Assembly: GCA_026874595.1 (NCBI GenBank)
Contig: CM049319.1
Location: 17,247,601 to 17,311,600, forward strand
DNA length: 64,000 bases
DNA from: Sipunculus nudus
Taxonomy: Eukaryota; Annelida; Sipuncula; Golfingiida; Sipunculidae
Direction: 5' to 3'
In this document: piece by piece, positions 1 to 31,420 of the stretch
Position numbering within the stretch: the first letter of the stretch is position 1
Layout of the letters: each line of letters opens with the position of its first letter
The notes under the pieces: model-generated
What the model saw: the letters and a program-made list of their open reading frames with translations, nothing else
What the model was told of the DNA's origin: nothing
Database searches by the model: none
Position numbers and translations under genes: made by a program

Positions 1-452
1 GCTTGCATTCCCTAAAATACAGATTTGTAGTTTTCATTACATGACCTTGCATGTAATCAACCTTATCCTCTAACTGTATGGACAAGCCATCTCCATATTT
101 TGCAGGTTGAGGTGTCTGCATCAGGTTGAAAACCTGCAGGGGAGGTTGATAATTATCAATCTAACATTAAAGTAGAACCCTATTATATGGTCACACCCTA
201 ACTATTTACCTCCCATATATTTGACCATGATTTTCAATTCTTTTATATACCATTTCCTAATACACAAATGTATAACTGAGACCTGTGATTTATAACATTA
301 CACATACACAAGAATATATACTTCTATGATTGTATCACACATGGTAAAAACATGTCATCATTATCATCATCATCATCATCATCATCTTTTACTATGTCTT
401 ATAGAGTGATGACTATATCCTGTAGTAGTTTCTGTAAACCCTGGATTATCCT

Positions 453-572
453 TAATGCTCATTATTCTGTCATTATTTGCATTCTGCTCCGGTAATGCTC
501 AATATTCTCTCATTATTTGCATTCTGCTCCGGTAATGCTCATTATTCTTTCAATGTTTTGCATTCCTTGCCG
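453..572. repeat. 40-bp minisatellite, about 3 copies
   Basis: Copies begin TAATGCTCA at 453, 493 and 533, an exact 40-bp period; the third is degenerate. The octamer ATTTGCAT falls at 475-482 and 515-522. It lies downstream of UAP1 exon 8 on the minus strand, in intron sequence. Confidence 0.85.
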
Positions 573-1499
573 TTTTCTCCTTCTGCATATAGAACAAGGG
601 GTGGCTGGAATTTCTTGCCTCCTACTGCCTCCTCTAAGCCCTGGAATGGAAGAACTTCCAGTTATTCTTAAAGGTTATTGCATCTAAATGATAATTACTT
701 GTTTAGTTATATGTTTATTTTTACATATGAATGATTCAGAAGTTATACTTACTGTGTATTGCTCTGCTGTATCATGTATTGATTTGTCCCACAGGTTGCA
801 GATATCTAACCCCAAAGCCAGAGATACAGAGTTCAAAACCCAAATATTATTAAAGCCAGCTATTCATCCACCCTTTTTTAAATTTATATGATTTCTGGCT
901 TACTTTCTATGCATATAGGAACTCTCAGTAATTTCTGTTAAGAAAGTTCATGTTATGTACGCCACTGTGATGGCTGTATGCATGAACTTAATTATCTACA
1001 AGCTGTTAGTAAACACAGCAGTGTTGACAAACAGAAAATCCATGGAATCTAAGGTGATTGGTGGCATTTATGCAAAAGTGCCAGGATCACTATTGCAGTA
1101 TACCCTTAGCAAAACTCTAGTTTGCCTGATTTGCCACCAGTGTCCTTGTTGAATGTGTTTAGATCATACTGGCGGGTCCCCAAAATGTTATTAACACATA
1201 GATATAAACAAAATGAACAGCCTGTGTGTGGTCACTGTGGTGAGATTTGCATTTTCTGGCCTATTTTCATAAGAGGTTCAATGGATCATCTTTAGTTAAT
1301 AGACATCAGATATCGGAATATGCCCCTTTAAGATGCATTTCAACTGACTTGACCATATGAATTTTCCCTAATGTCAGCATAATGTTATGACTGCAGGAAC
1401 AGACAGACAAAGGGACATTCAGGGACACATGAGTGAGAATATAGATTTTATAATCTCTGTTAGTTGAGGTAATAAAGTCTTCTGCAAGGTTCAACTCAC

Positions 1500-22130
<20,631 letters not shown>

Positions 22131-22567
22131 CCTGGAACTGATATGATATTTATCCTGCCACCTGGTGGGGGGAGCAGAAAACACTGCAGTGTCGACTCTA
22201 GATACTTGAGTTGATGTTTATAGAGCACTCCTGTCCGTCAGTGTTGGTTACATATGCAAACTTTGTATTAACCCAAGTTGCCGTTTGTATGTACTCTGTG
22301 GGCGTAACACTAATCCCTGCATGTAGACCTGCACTCGGCTCAGCAGATCATATGGTAATCATGCAGTAATAATTTGTATGACTTTCTTGGTATTTATTGG
22401 ACTCTGCAGTTTGACCTGACGTTATCTCTCGGTCGGCAGGGTGTATACAAACTGCTATCTGGCCACTGCCGTGAAAACTCCCAGGGTGACTACCTGAATG
22501 TTTTTTGTTATGATAATTTTCTTTGACAAAGTGATAGAAGTCTTCTCTTTTTACCAGCTGACGCCAC
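22131..22567 (-). other. UAP1: Probable UAP1 5' untranslated region with short upstream ORFs
   Basis: A splice-acceptor-like TTTTACAG ends at 22568, so 22567-22131 may be the 5' untranslated part of the first coding exon, with the transcription start further right. The leader holds several upstream ATGs, including an ATG directly followed by TAA at 22253-22248. An in-frame TAA before the start ATG supports the chosen start. The exon border and transcription start are inferred, not seen. Confidence 0.45.
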
Positions 22568-24600
22568 CTGTAAAATAAAAGCATGACAAGTTATCATTTC
22601 TCTTCATTGTGATTTGGTTTTTCAGTTAATCAATTATGCTCTATATATAATCATTTCCTCAGTCTGACAGATAATATATTGATTCTTTGCTTCATTGAGA
22701 CAATCCAACACTTGAGAACTTGATTTATACAATGTTTTGTTTAACAATGCATAATTAATATTCTATTCATTTATCAAATGAAATGTAACAATCAAATGAT
22801 ATAGCTGATGAATTATACAGCCAAAATATTCATATGAAATGCATTATCATTAAATCCTCTCTCTCTCGCTCTCTCTCTCTCTTTCTTTCACACACACACA
22901 AACACAAACTTACACACACACACATGCACACACAGGTTCTGGTAATGTAATTAAAATAAGATTCAAAGCATTTTCACTCTAGTGTGCCAGTATGTAGCAA
23001 GCCCTAGGTATAAACTTTCCTGGCTTAGACCTGAAAATACAAGTGTCAGACATGCAAAACTCTATACATAAATTCAGTCCATGCTGTTGAATAGACTACA
23101 CCAAGTATGAGAGAATTCAGGGGGCAGGGGGATTGCTACGGTTCACTCAATCTTTGCACAACTTAAGTGCTTTTTTTTAACCTCAGGGGGATTGCTGTGA
23201 TTAACCCTTCTCTGTAGAACCATGCACTCTCTAATCCAGGTGTGATAATTAGTAGCACCTGAAATCATGCACGGGCACACTTATACTGTATTGGCAGAGC
23301 GTGGTTTACCTGCCCAGGCAAAGCTAGGGATGTTAAAAAAGTATAAAAATAAACATTGATCCCCTTATCCCTTTCTCTGTCTGAAGTGAAGTGCACTTAC
23401 TGCTGCAATGAACAGAGTACATACTCCATCTCTACATTGGCCTGTATGACATACAGGCCATGTTACTTATCTATATTTTTTAGCTATAGGACCTTTGGGT
23501 TAGACTTCTACTAATTAATACCTATTTCAAGTCTGAGTACAAATCTTGGTAATTTATATAAATTACGTGAACCAGCATCAATTTGTCGAAGCCTTAATTT
23601 TTGATGTTGAGATTCTGTTTCAACAAAGTTTTAGCAATTACAATCTGATATTTAATTAATTTCCTAGGGGGTCTGGTAACTATTTATTACTGTTATAAAT
23701 AGACCATTCTTTGAGAGTAACTGTAATAGTCTTAAAGTGGTGCAGTCTCAGAGAGATTAACATTTAAATGAATTTCAGTTCTGGTTTATAAAATAAGGCA
23801 AAAACCAAGTTATATCAAGAGTTACTAGTAAGAATATATAAATTTCATGCAGTTTAACATGAAAACAGTACATCACTTGTTTCTATGTCAAGGCTGCCGA
23901 CATAAGACACTTCAGGATGGAACTACACAGCGCCAAGACCTCAAAGGCCTCAAGATGCATCCACACAACTTTCAGCTGAATATCAGGCGGCCATAGGAAT
24001 TTGTTGTAAAATCATGTTTGATGATTGAAAGAAAATAACTAATGATAGATTATTAATCCATTATGTTCCATACCGTGATAAGAGCATATAGGGATGTGAC
24101 ACTAAAGTACTTCGAAACAGCGTCCTAGCCAGATTCTATCTGATTCTATCTTCTATCTGGTGGCAATGGGGTGTGTATCAGCTAAGTCTGGAGTGGTTAA
24201 CATTTCTTTTCAGACCATGCCCATACTTCTGCTGACAGACTAACAAACTCAAAACAAGGAAACAAACAATAACATTTACCGTGCCACTTTGTTAAAACCA
24301 TAAACTTCCATTATTAATATTATTCAATGATACAGCACACCTTAAATAAACTAAATTTAAATAAAAGAGGTGAAGTAGATATTACCTGTATAAAACAGAA
24401 AATTCACATACCTCACTTGTTTTTAACTGACAACTGCCAAGTTTGACATTTACTGGTTAACTAAGTGAAGATGAAGTTCTCAGGCCTTCAGTTTCTGACT
24501 CACCATGATCCCAGGGGCCATCACATGATCTAGTATAAGGTCAAGTGATCTGGTCATTAGGACAAACACATGACCAATACAAAGGACTTTATTGTGTAGT
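22568..24600. other. Upstream of UAP1; no gene recognised
   Basis: It includes a CT/CA microsatellite near 22857-22935 and should hold the UAP1 promoter and any non-coding first exon. I cannot place a transcription start from the sequence. Confidence 0.5.
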
Positions 24601-24601
24601 A

Positions 24602-24698
<97 letters not shown>

Positions 24699-24809
24699 GA
24701 AGAGAGAGAGAGAAAGAGAGATAGAAGGAATAGAGAGATAGAAAGAATAGAGAAAGAGAGAGAAATGAAAAGTGAAAGAGAAAGAATAAAGTGAGACCAA
24801 TGATGTATG

Positions 24810-24842
<33 letters not shown>
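24601..24842. repeat. Compound (TG)(TA)(GA) microsatellite block
   Basis: TG, then TA, then a long interrupted GA tract, then a second TA run at about 24813-24842. Reading frames through it (repeated Ser-Leu or Arg-Glu) are artefacts. Confidence 0.96.
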
Positions 24843-24982
24843 TATGAGCAGCTTGGTATTAAAAGGTCAGATTTACATCCACCCCTTCCGGCTTCCCCCA
24901 TAAAAAAAGCCGAGTCACAGGAAACTCATAGGATTACAATAGTACATACTAACAATGCATCCATACAATAACACTTCTATAA

Positions 24983-25320
24983 GGCCAAAAAAAATTAAAG
25001 GTATGGTTCTCAGGCACCGCCCGCATCAATTTTAAACCCCCGCATCAAAATTTTTTATTTTGATTTTCAATAAAAACTTTCTAATTTTGAGCTGCTGCCG
25101 CTCCGACTTTTCTTTCACGAAGATAAAACCATACTATTTCCTTTGTTTTGTTATGCTTTTACTTCTTTAGCAAAATAAAACTGTTATTTTCATGCTTTTC
25201 CCTTATCATTTGACATTTTTATCGAAACATACCAAAAAATTTAAAATAAAAAAAGCGCCCACCCACATTGATTTCTGAAAAAAAGTGCCTGAGAACCAAA
25301 CCTTTTTTTTTATTTTGGCC
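24983..25320. mobile_element. PIF/Harbinger-like MITE, copy 1
   Basis: Ends are GGCCAAAA and TTTTGGCC with inner inverted repeats GGTATGGTTCTCAGGCAC and GTGCCTGAGAACCAAACC. TAA flanks both sides, fitting the 3-bp TWA target duplication of PIF/Harbinger elements. The middle is AT-rich and non-coding. Confidence 0.75.
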
Positions 25321-25424
25321 TAAGCCAGATGATTTTTTAGAACAAAAAATTCAATCATATAGCTATAGTATACTTGGTTGACTAGAGTTTAATGATGAAA
25401 GTGACGAATGATTGGTGTGCAAAG

Positions 25425-25545
25425 TTTGTTATACACAGAGACTACCTATGCACTGAAATATTCATGAGTGCGTGTGTGTATATATATATATATACACACA
25501 CACACTCTCATGGATATATCTGTGCATAGGCAGTCTCTGCATGAC
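25425..25545. repeat. Large imperfect palindrome around a CA/TA core
   Basis: The arms CAGAGACTACCTATGCA and TGCATAGGCAGTCTCTG, plus ATTCATGAG and CTCATGGAT, are inverted around GTGTGTATATATACACAC. Arms are about 50 bases. Confidence 0.8.
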
Positions 25546-26074
25546 AAATGTCTATTCAGCTTTTCTTGATCAGAGTGAGACTATTACTAGTATCACTTAA
25601 AATCATATAAAATGCATTGAGATAATAATAAGAGATACCATATTTAATATGATAAACTAACCCGTATGCTGATCAGCTTTTTGTATACTAAGGGATCACT
25701 AACACATATCCTGATATATATATACACAGCTCTAATACAGGATCTGTATTTAACAGCAGGGGTTATACATGTATTTAACCATGGGTGGGTAGACCACTCA
25801 ACAAAGCTGATCTAATGTAGATCTAGAGGTCACTTAGTACACAGCACACCTGAACCTCAAGGTCAAGGTGAAAGAAATATAATATATCAATAATCTTACA
25901 CAAAGTGACCAAGACTGGAATCTTATATCTTAATACAGTGAATGCATTAACTCTCTCTAAGGCATTCCAGGTAACCAGATCATCTTTCACTCTGAGGAGT
26001 TTCTTGATTTAATGACTGCTTTGTTAATTTGGAGTGTGAGAAGAGGAAAATGATATTGCATTCATCTTCCATGT

Positions 26075-26310
26075 GTGTGTGTTTATGTTTGTTCACACCA
26101 TAACTCACTCAATCGTGAACAGAATCTCATGAACTATTTAGGGCATTTTGGCAATTTTACATTTTTGTGTGAAAATGGCATGACTTGGATTCTGGAACAT
26201 TGACAAATGTACAGTCACTAAAGCACAAAGGAACCAGGAATATGGGCTAATAAGTGAATGCAAACACATGGCGGGCCCTATCATTAATTAGAATGCAGAT
26301 TTCTACTTTA
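26075..26310. repeat. Dispersed repeat, copy 2 (homologous to 20690-20930)
   Basis: Shares the end sequence TTAGAATGCAGATTTCTA and the same order of internal blocks with copy 1. Confidence 0.65.
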
Positions 26311-27485
26311 TTATAAAATTTTGTTGGAATTAACACTGATGGCAGTCTAAGAAAATCCTATCAAATCAAAACTCTTCTCAAAGTTCTTCTCCTCATTCTT
26401 CTTCAGATATTCAAAAGAGAATTTTACATTTTTTTTTATTTTGGTATGGCACAATTGCCATTTTGAGCTATGGGCAAATTGGATGATATTAAAATAATAG
26501 AGATACAGAAGAATGTGTGCTAATTCAGGGTGCGAAATAGAGGGTTCACATTTGCATATCTATCATGTACATTTTCTTTTGTGCATGTAGAAATCGTACC
26601 AAGGGTGCACTCTGTGCATGTATTATAACCCAATAACAAAAATATTGGCACAATATATTAATTGTTTACAATTCATAAACATCACAATCATAAATTATTA
26701 TTTTTATTCTTTGAGCAACAGAAACTCCTTAACAAGCAAATTTTCCCACTAGTATTACAAGGTGCATGTTAAAATCTTTAGGTGCATGTAGGTTTTGTTT
26801 CAAGGTGCACCTGGAGATTGTAAATTTTTTGGCCTAATTTGTACCCTGTATTTCACATGAAGTCTGTGTGTCTGGTAAGTCCATTTTTGAGTTATAGTCA
26901 ATTTTAATGAAATTAATAGAGATACAAAGCCTAAATTAAAGAATTCAGAGTTATTAGATTTTTACTAATTATTTAGTCCATTGACTCTTTGCTAGGAAAT
27001 GACAATATATTGAATACTTGGCATAAAAGCCTGGCCTTGTCAGAGGTAACCCTCACATGATGCTGTCTAAACCGACCTTCTTTTAACTCAAAAAGAAAAT
27101 TACTCAATGATCAATACCTGTCATAGACTGGAGGTCAATAACCCCATTGTGAGATGAACCGGTGAGATAATCTATCTACTCCCCACCTGAGCTACCTGTC
27201 AAAGTACAAACACCATGACATATAAACTCTCAGGTACAAAGAATGGAACCAGGAAGTACCATGTCATCCAGCATTCTATGTTTTCAACTGACATTATTTC
27301 TGCACTTTCTAACCTTCAGGTTATTATGGTTATATAAATAGCTGAAATTCCATTTCACTCACCAATTCATTCCTTGACTGTGCATCACTCCCTGCCTTTC
27401 ACAATCTTCCTGTTAATTGTCCCATAAGTTACATAACATAAAATTAGCCAAATGATCTACTGACTATGTGCATATTAGGCCAAAA

Positions 27486-28196
27486 TAAAAACAAGGGACC
27501 CATGGGTCACAGCGCTCAGCTGATATATATGATAAAAAAAAAATGATTTAGAAATGAGGCACATGCTTGTTATGTGTGGAAATAAATATAAGCTGTATTA
27601 TGAGTTGTGGGTGTTAAGCTTATGTATGATTTTGATAGTATTTTGGAGACAGGGAAGAGGATTTATTTCATTTATTTTATTAACAAATGGAGTGCTATTG
27701 TCACACAGATTTTGACTTGGCCATATAACTTATAAGCAGAACATATAATATAAGAGTTTAACTATTTATTAAAAATAATTTCAAATTGTCCCAAATAAAA
27801 TTTTTATTAAAAATAATAAGAGAATGGTATGATTTTTTAAAATAAAATAAAACTGAAATGTTTATTAAAATAATATCATAGAATATATTCATGAATGCAT
27901 TCATGAATACATTTTGAAAGTATTTGCACTGGTATTCATATACTTTCATTTTTACCTGAATTCCTGTTCTCATGCAAGAAATTTTATAATGGAGTACACA
28001 TTCATATTCGTAATCAAATACATTTGCAAAGTATTCACACCATGTCTGGTATTTATTCAGTTTTCACCCAACAATGATGTTGAGAATCTAGAATATACAA
28101 AATTCACACATTTAAATAATGATCACAAGTTCCTGGTTTTATGGCTTTTATTCATATTAAAAACAAGGGACCCATGGGTCACAGCGCTCAGCTGAT
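27486..28196. repeat. Pair of identical 39-bp direct repeats 672 bp apart
   Basis: The 39-bp sequence beginning TAAAAACAAGGGACCCATGG and ending GCGCTCAGCTGAT occurs at 27486-27524 and 28158-28196. A diverged form opens the repeat at 57440. The DNA between does not look duplicated. Confidence 0.8.
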
Positions 28197-28864
28197 CGTG
28201 ATTGGACTATAAATGTTTCTCCACTGTGATACTATATCGAGTCGATAAAGCTTATGAATATCATGGACATGTTGGGCTATTATAAAGGAATGTAATGTAA
28301 TATGTGAGTAAATGATAAATGAAATTACCTGACTGATGGATTAATAGAGTCAAATATAGTGGTTTATTTTTTATTTATTTACGAGGGGTTGAAAATTGTG
28401 ATATATTTGAGCAAATATGAATGCAATGACAGCAGTAATAAGCAGTAGTAAAATGATGATAAGGCTATTTGTTGAAGGATCTAAAGTGTATGGTAGTCTG
28501 CAAGCTTTCAATTTGACAGATATGATGTTATGATGTTTTTCATTTATATAAGAATATGAAAAGCTAAGAGGAAAGGGGCCCTCCTACTTGGTTATAGTAA
28601 AGTTCTAAATATATGATTGCAAACTAATACTCTGACAAGATTGTCATGAAGAAAAACAGTAAAATTTTGAGATACTGCGATGCATATGAAAATTTACAGA
28701 TGGACAGGCAAGTGGACAGAATGGACCTTTATTTCACTTTCAAGGGAATAATGCATTTAAGTTTATATATAATCCTATTTTTTTTAAGCATATCCACTTT
28801 TTCCATTAAGAAGTTTTTATCTGAATCATATTTTATTTACAGGTTTTATAAATCTTTAATAAAA

Positions 28865-28998
28865 AACCTGAAAATATAAGTTAAAATATTAGAATTGTTG
28901 CAAAAGTTGCAATCATTATATATACAGAGTAAAAAACTGAAACTATAAGTTAAAATATTAGAATTGATGCAAAAGTTGCAATCATCATATATCCAGAG
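28865..28998. repeat. Tandem duplication, about 64-bp unit
   Basis: Two copies share TATAAGTTAAAATATTAGAA, GCAAAAGTTGCAATCAT and ATATA(T)CAGAGT. Confidence 0.85.
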
Positions 28999-29734
28999 TG
29001 TAGCTCTTATTGGGTCATATTATGCATACACATATATTTTATTATTTTTAAATCATAAATGTTTAAACTGAATTTAAAAGAAAATAATGCCACAACATGG
29101 CATCTACAAGAATATTCCTTGAATCACTACTAAAAAGTTTTGCACATTGGAGTTTTAAGTACATGCTGAATTTTATTCACCAAAATAAAATAAAAGTAAA
29201 TTTGATAAAATAAAACATCTTTTCAAATAAAGTATACACACTGTTGGTTGAATGAGGGACAAACAATATCATTGTGCTAATTACTATCCCAGTTTTAATT
29301 TATTACTGGAATTAATAGTCAATTTCACACCTGGTGAAGTTTTTACTCTTCTGAAGTAAGGAATTACTTATCTGATGAACATCCACACTTTCATAGCAAT
29401 ACACCACTTTGTGGATACAATTAAATGTACACTTTAATCATTGTAACCCTGGTGGTACAATACAAAATCTAAAATGTAGCATAGCCTAGAATAAGAATGA
29501 ATCAAATACAGAAAATAATAACATTCATCTAGTTTATGCACCATCTTGGGGGGGGGGGGGGGAGTGCAGGGCAGAGAGGAAGCCTGCTGGTAGTGGCCAG
29601 GCTGACCCAAGGCAAGCTGCCTGGGGTGGGTTACATAATGCAAGTGAAGGCTGTACTACTAGGTGGGCTAGATGTAAACAACACTTGACGTGGTGTATGA
29701 AAACAAGAATAAAAGCTATTCTTTCCAATCAATT

Positions 29735-31091
29735 TCTTTGAAATTTCAGATTTTAAAAGATTAAATCCTCATGTATAGATACTGTGAAAATTAAATCAAC
29801 AGTGCCAAAGTTGGACAAAATTTAAGGTATTGATTTTTTATTTATGCTAATAACTTGAAAAATTTGCAAAATTCAGATCTATTTTTTGGTAAACAATTGA
29901 ATCTTGATTAAATAAAGTTATATTCCTGAAAAAAAGTCTCTAGGTTCAGCAATTCTCATGTTAGGTGAGTAAATATATTTCCTGATTTTTTAAAAAATTG
30001 CATTATGTTTTGGCCCATAACTTCAAAATAATACCCAATACTGACCTAATTTTTGGTATGTTCATAGAAAATGTATGAAAGAATGTGAATACTAAATACG
30101 ATCAAAAACACTTCAGTGGTTTTGATATTAGGCAGCCTTGAAGTGTAACAATGGCTTTTTTTATGGAAAACGGAGTTTTTTTTCCTAAATATCTCGAAGG
30201 AACGAAGTCCTAATGACCCAATTTTCGGTATGGTAGGAGATTTTGGGGACATCTAAAATTATGCCAACAGCCTGGGGAGCATAGAGATGTGCACTGAATG
30301 ACCTACAGTCATCAAAGTGGACTGCTTGACAATGTAAGGGAATACAACAAGATCCTCCAAAAAAATTCAATAACTAGCCTAATTTTGCAGCTTTTATTTT
30401 CAAATTTCAGATTTTAACAGATTAAATCCTTATGTATACATGCTGTGAAAATTAAATCCACAGTGCTTACAGGAAAAAAACGTGCAATGGCCAAAGTTGG
30501 GCAAAATTTTAGGTACAAATTTTATATTTTTGCCAATATTCAAAAAAATTTAACAGATTTTGATCTAATTTTTGGTATACAATTAAATTTTGATTAATTA
30601 AAGTTGTATTACTGAAAAAAAGTCCCTAACTTTAACACTTTTGGTCTTAAGTGACCAAATATTTTCCTGATTTTTTTACAAAGTCCATTATGTTTGGGCC
30701 CATAACTTTTTTGAATTATATAATACTGACTTAATATCTGGAATGTACATAGGAACTATATAGAGGAATATTTATGGTAAATATGAAGAAAACCAGATGA
30801 GTGGTTTTGATATTAGGCAGTCCTGAAGTGTGAAAATAGATTTCTAATAAAAAATTGAGGTTTTTTTCTTAATATCTCGAAGGAACAAAGTCTTACTGAC
30901 CCAATTTTCGGCATGGTAGGAGATTTTGGGGACATCTAACTGTATGCTGAGTTTCAGATTCGTAGGTCCAACGGTGTCGAAATGTGCCAGTCTTACGGAC
31001 GGACATCCGGACAGACGGACGGACAGACAGACGGATGGACGACGGACAATGGACCACGACTATAGCTCAGATGACTTATAGTCAGCTGAGC
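29735..31091. repeat. Dispersed repeat made of two tandem units of about 650 bp, with GGACGG tail
   Basis: Both units contain AGATTAAATCC, GTGAAAATTAAATC, GGCCCATAACTT, GTGGTTTTGATATTAGGCAG, ATATCTCGAAGGAAC and GGAGATTTTGGGGACATCTA. The second ends in GTAGGTCCAACGGTGTCGAA, a GGACGGACAGACAGACGG-like tail and CTATAGCTCAG...GTCAGCTGAGC. The same tail occurs at 58850-58985. No coding sequence recognised. Confidence 0.75.
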
Positions 31092-31420
31092 TAAAAAGGT
31101 ATGGTTCTCAGGCACTTTTTTTTTCAGAAATCAATGCGGGCGGGCAGTTTTTTTATTTTTAAATTTTTTGGTATGTTTCAATAAAAATGACAAATGATTA
31201 GGTAAAAGCATGATAATAACAGATTTATTTTGCTAAACAAGTTAAAGCACTACATAAAAAAGGAAAGTGTATGATTTTATCTTCTTGAAAGAAATGTCCC
31301 AGCGGTTGCAGCACAAAATTGGCAAGTTTCTATTGAAATCAAAACAAAAATTTTTGATGCTGGGGTTTAAAATTGATGAGGGCGGGGCCTGAGAACAATA
31401 CCATTTATTTTTTTTTGGCC
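31092..31420. mobile_element. PIF/Harbinger-like MITE, copy 2 (opposite orientation, left end worn)
   Basis: Shares GGTATGGTTCTCAGGCAC and ends TTTTGGCC followed by TTA. Its interior matches copy 1 in reverse orientation. The outer GGCC of the left end is missing where it abuts the preceding tandem-unit repeat. Confidence 0.7.

Noticed and set aside
1-1490. Last UAP1 exon
   Set aside because: Minus-strand frames here do not encode the expected GLESYV...IIDENG-type end, so the exon is taken to be beyond the window.
24480-24800. 106-codon open frame with long Ser-Leu and Tyr-Ile runs
   Set aside because: It is translated GA and TA microsatellite.
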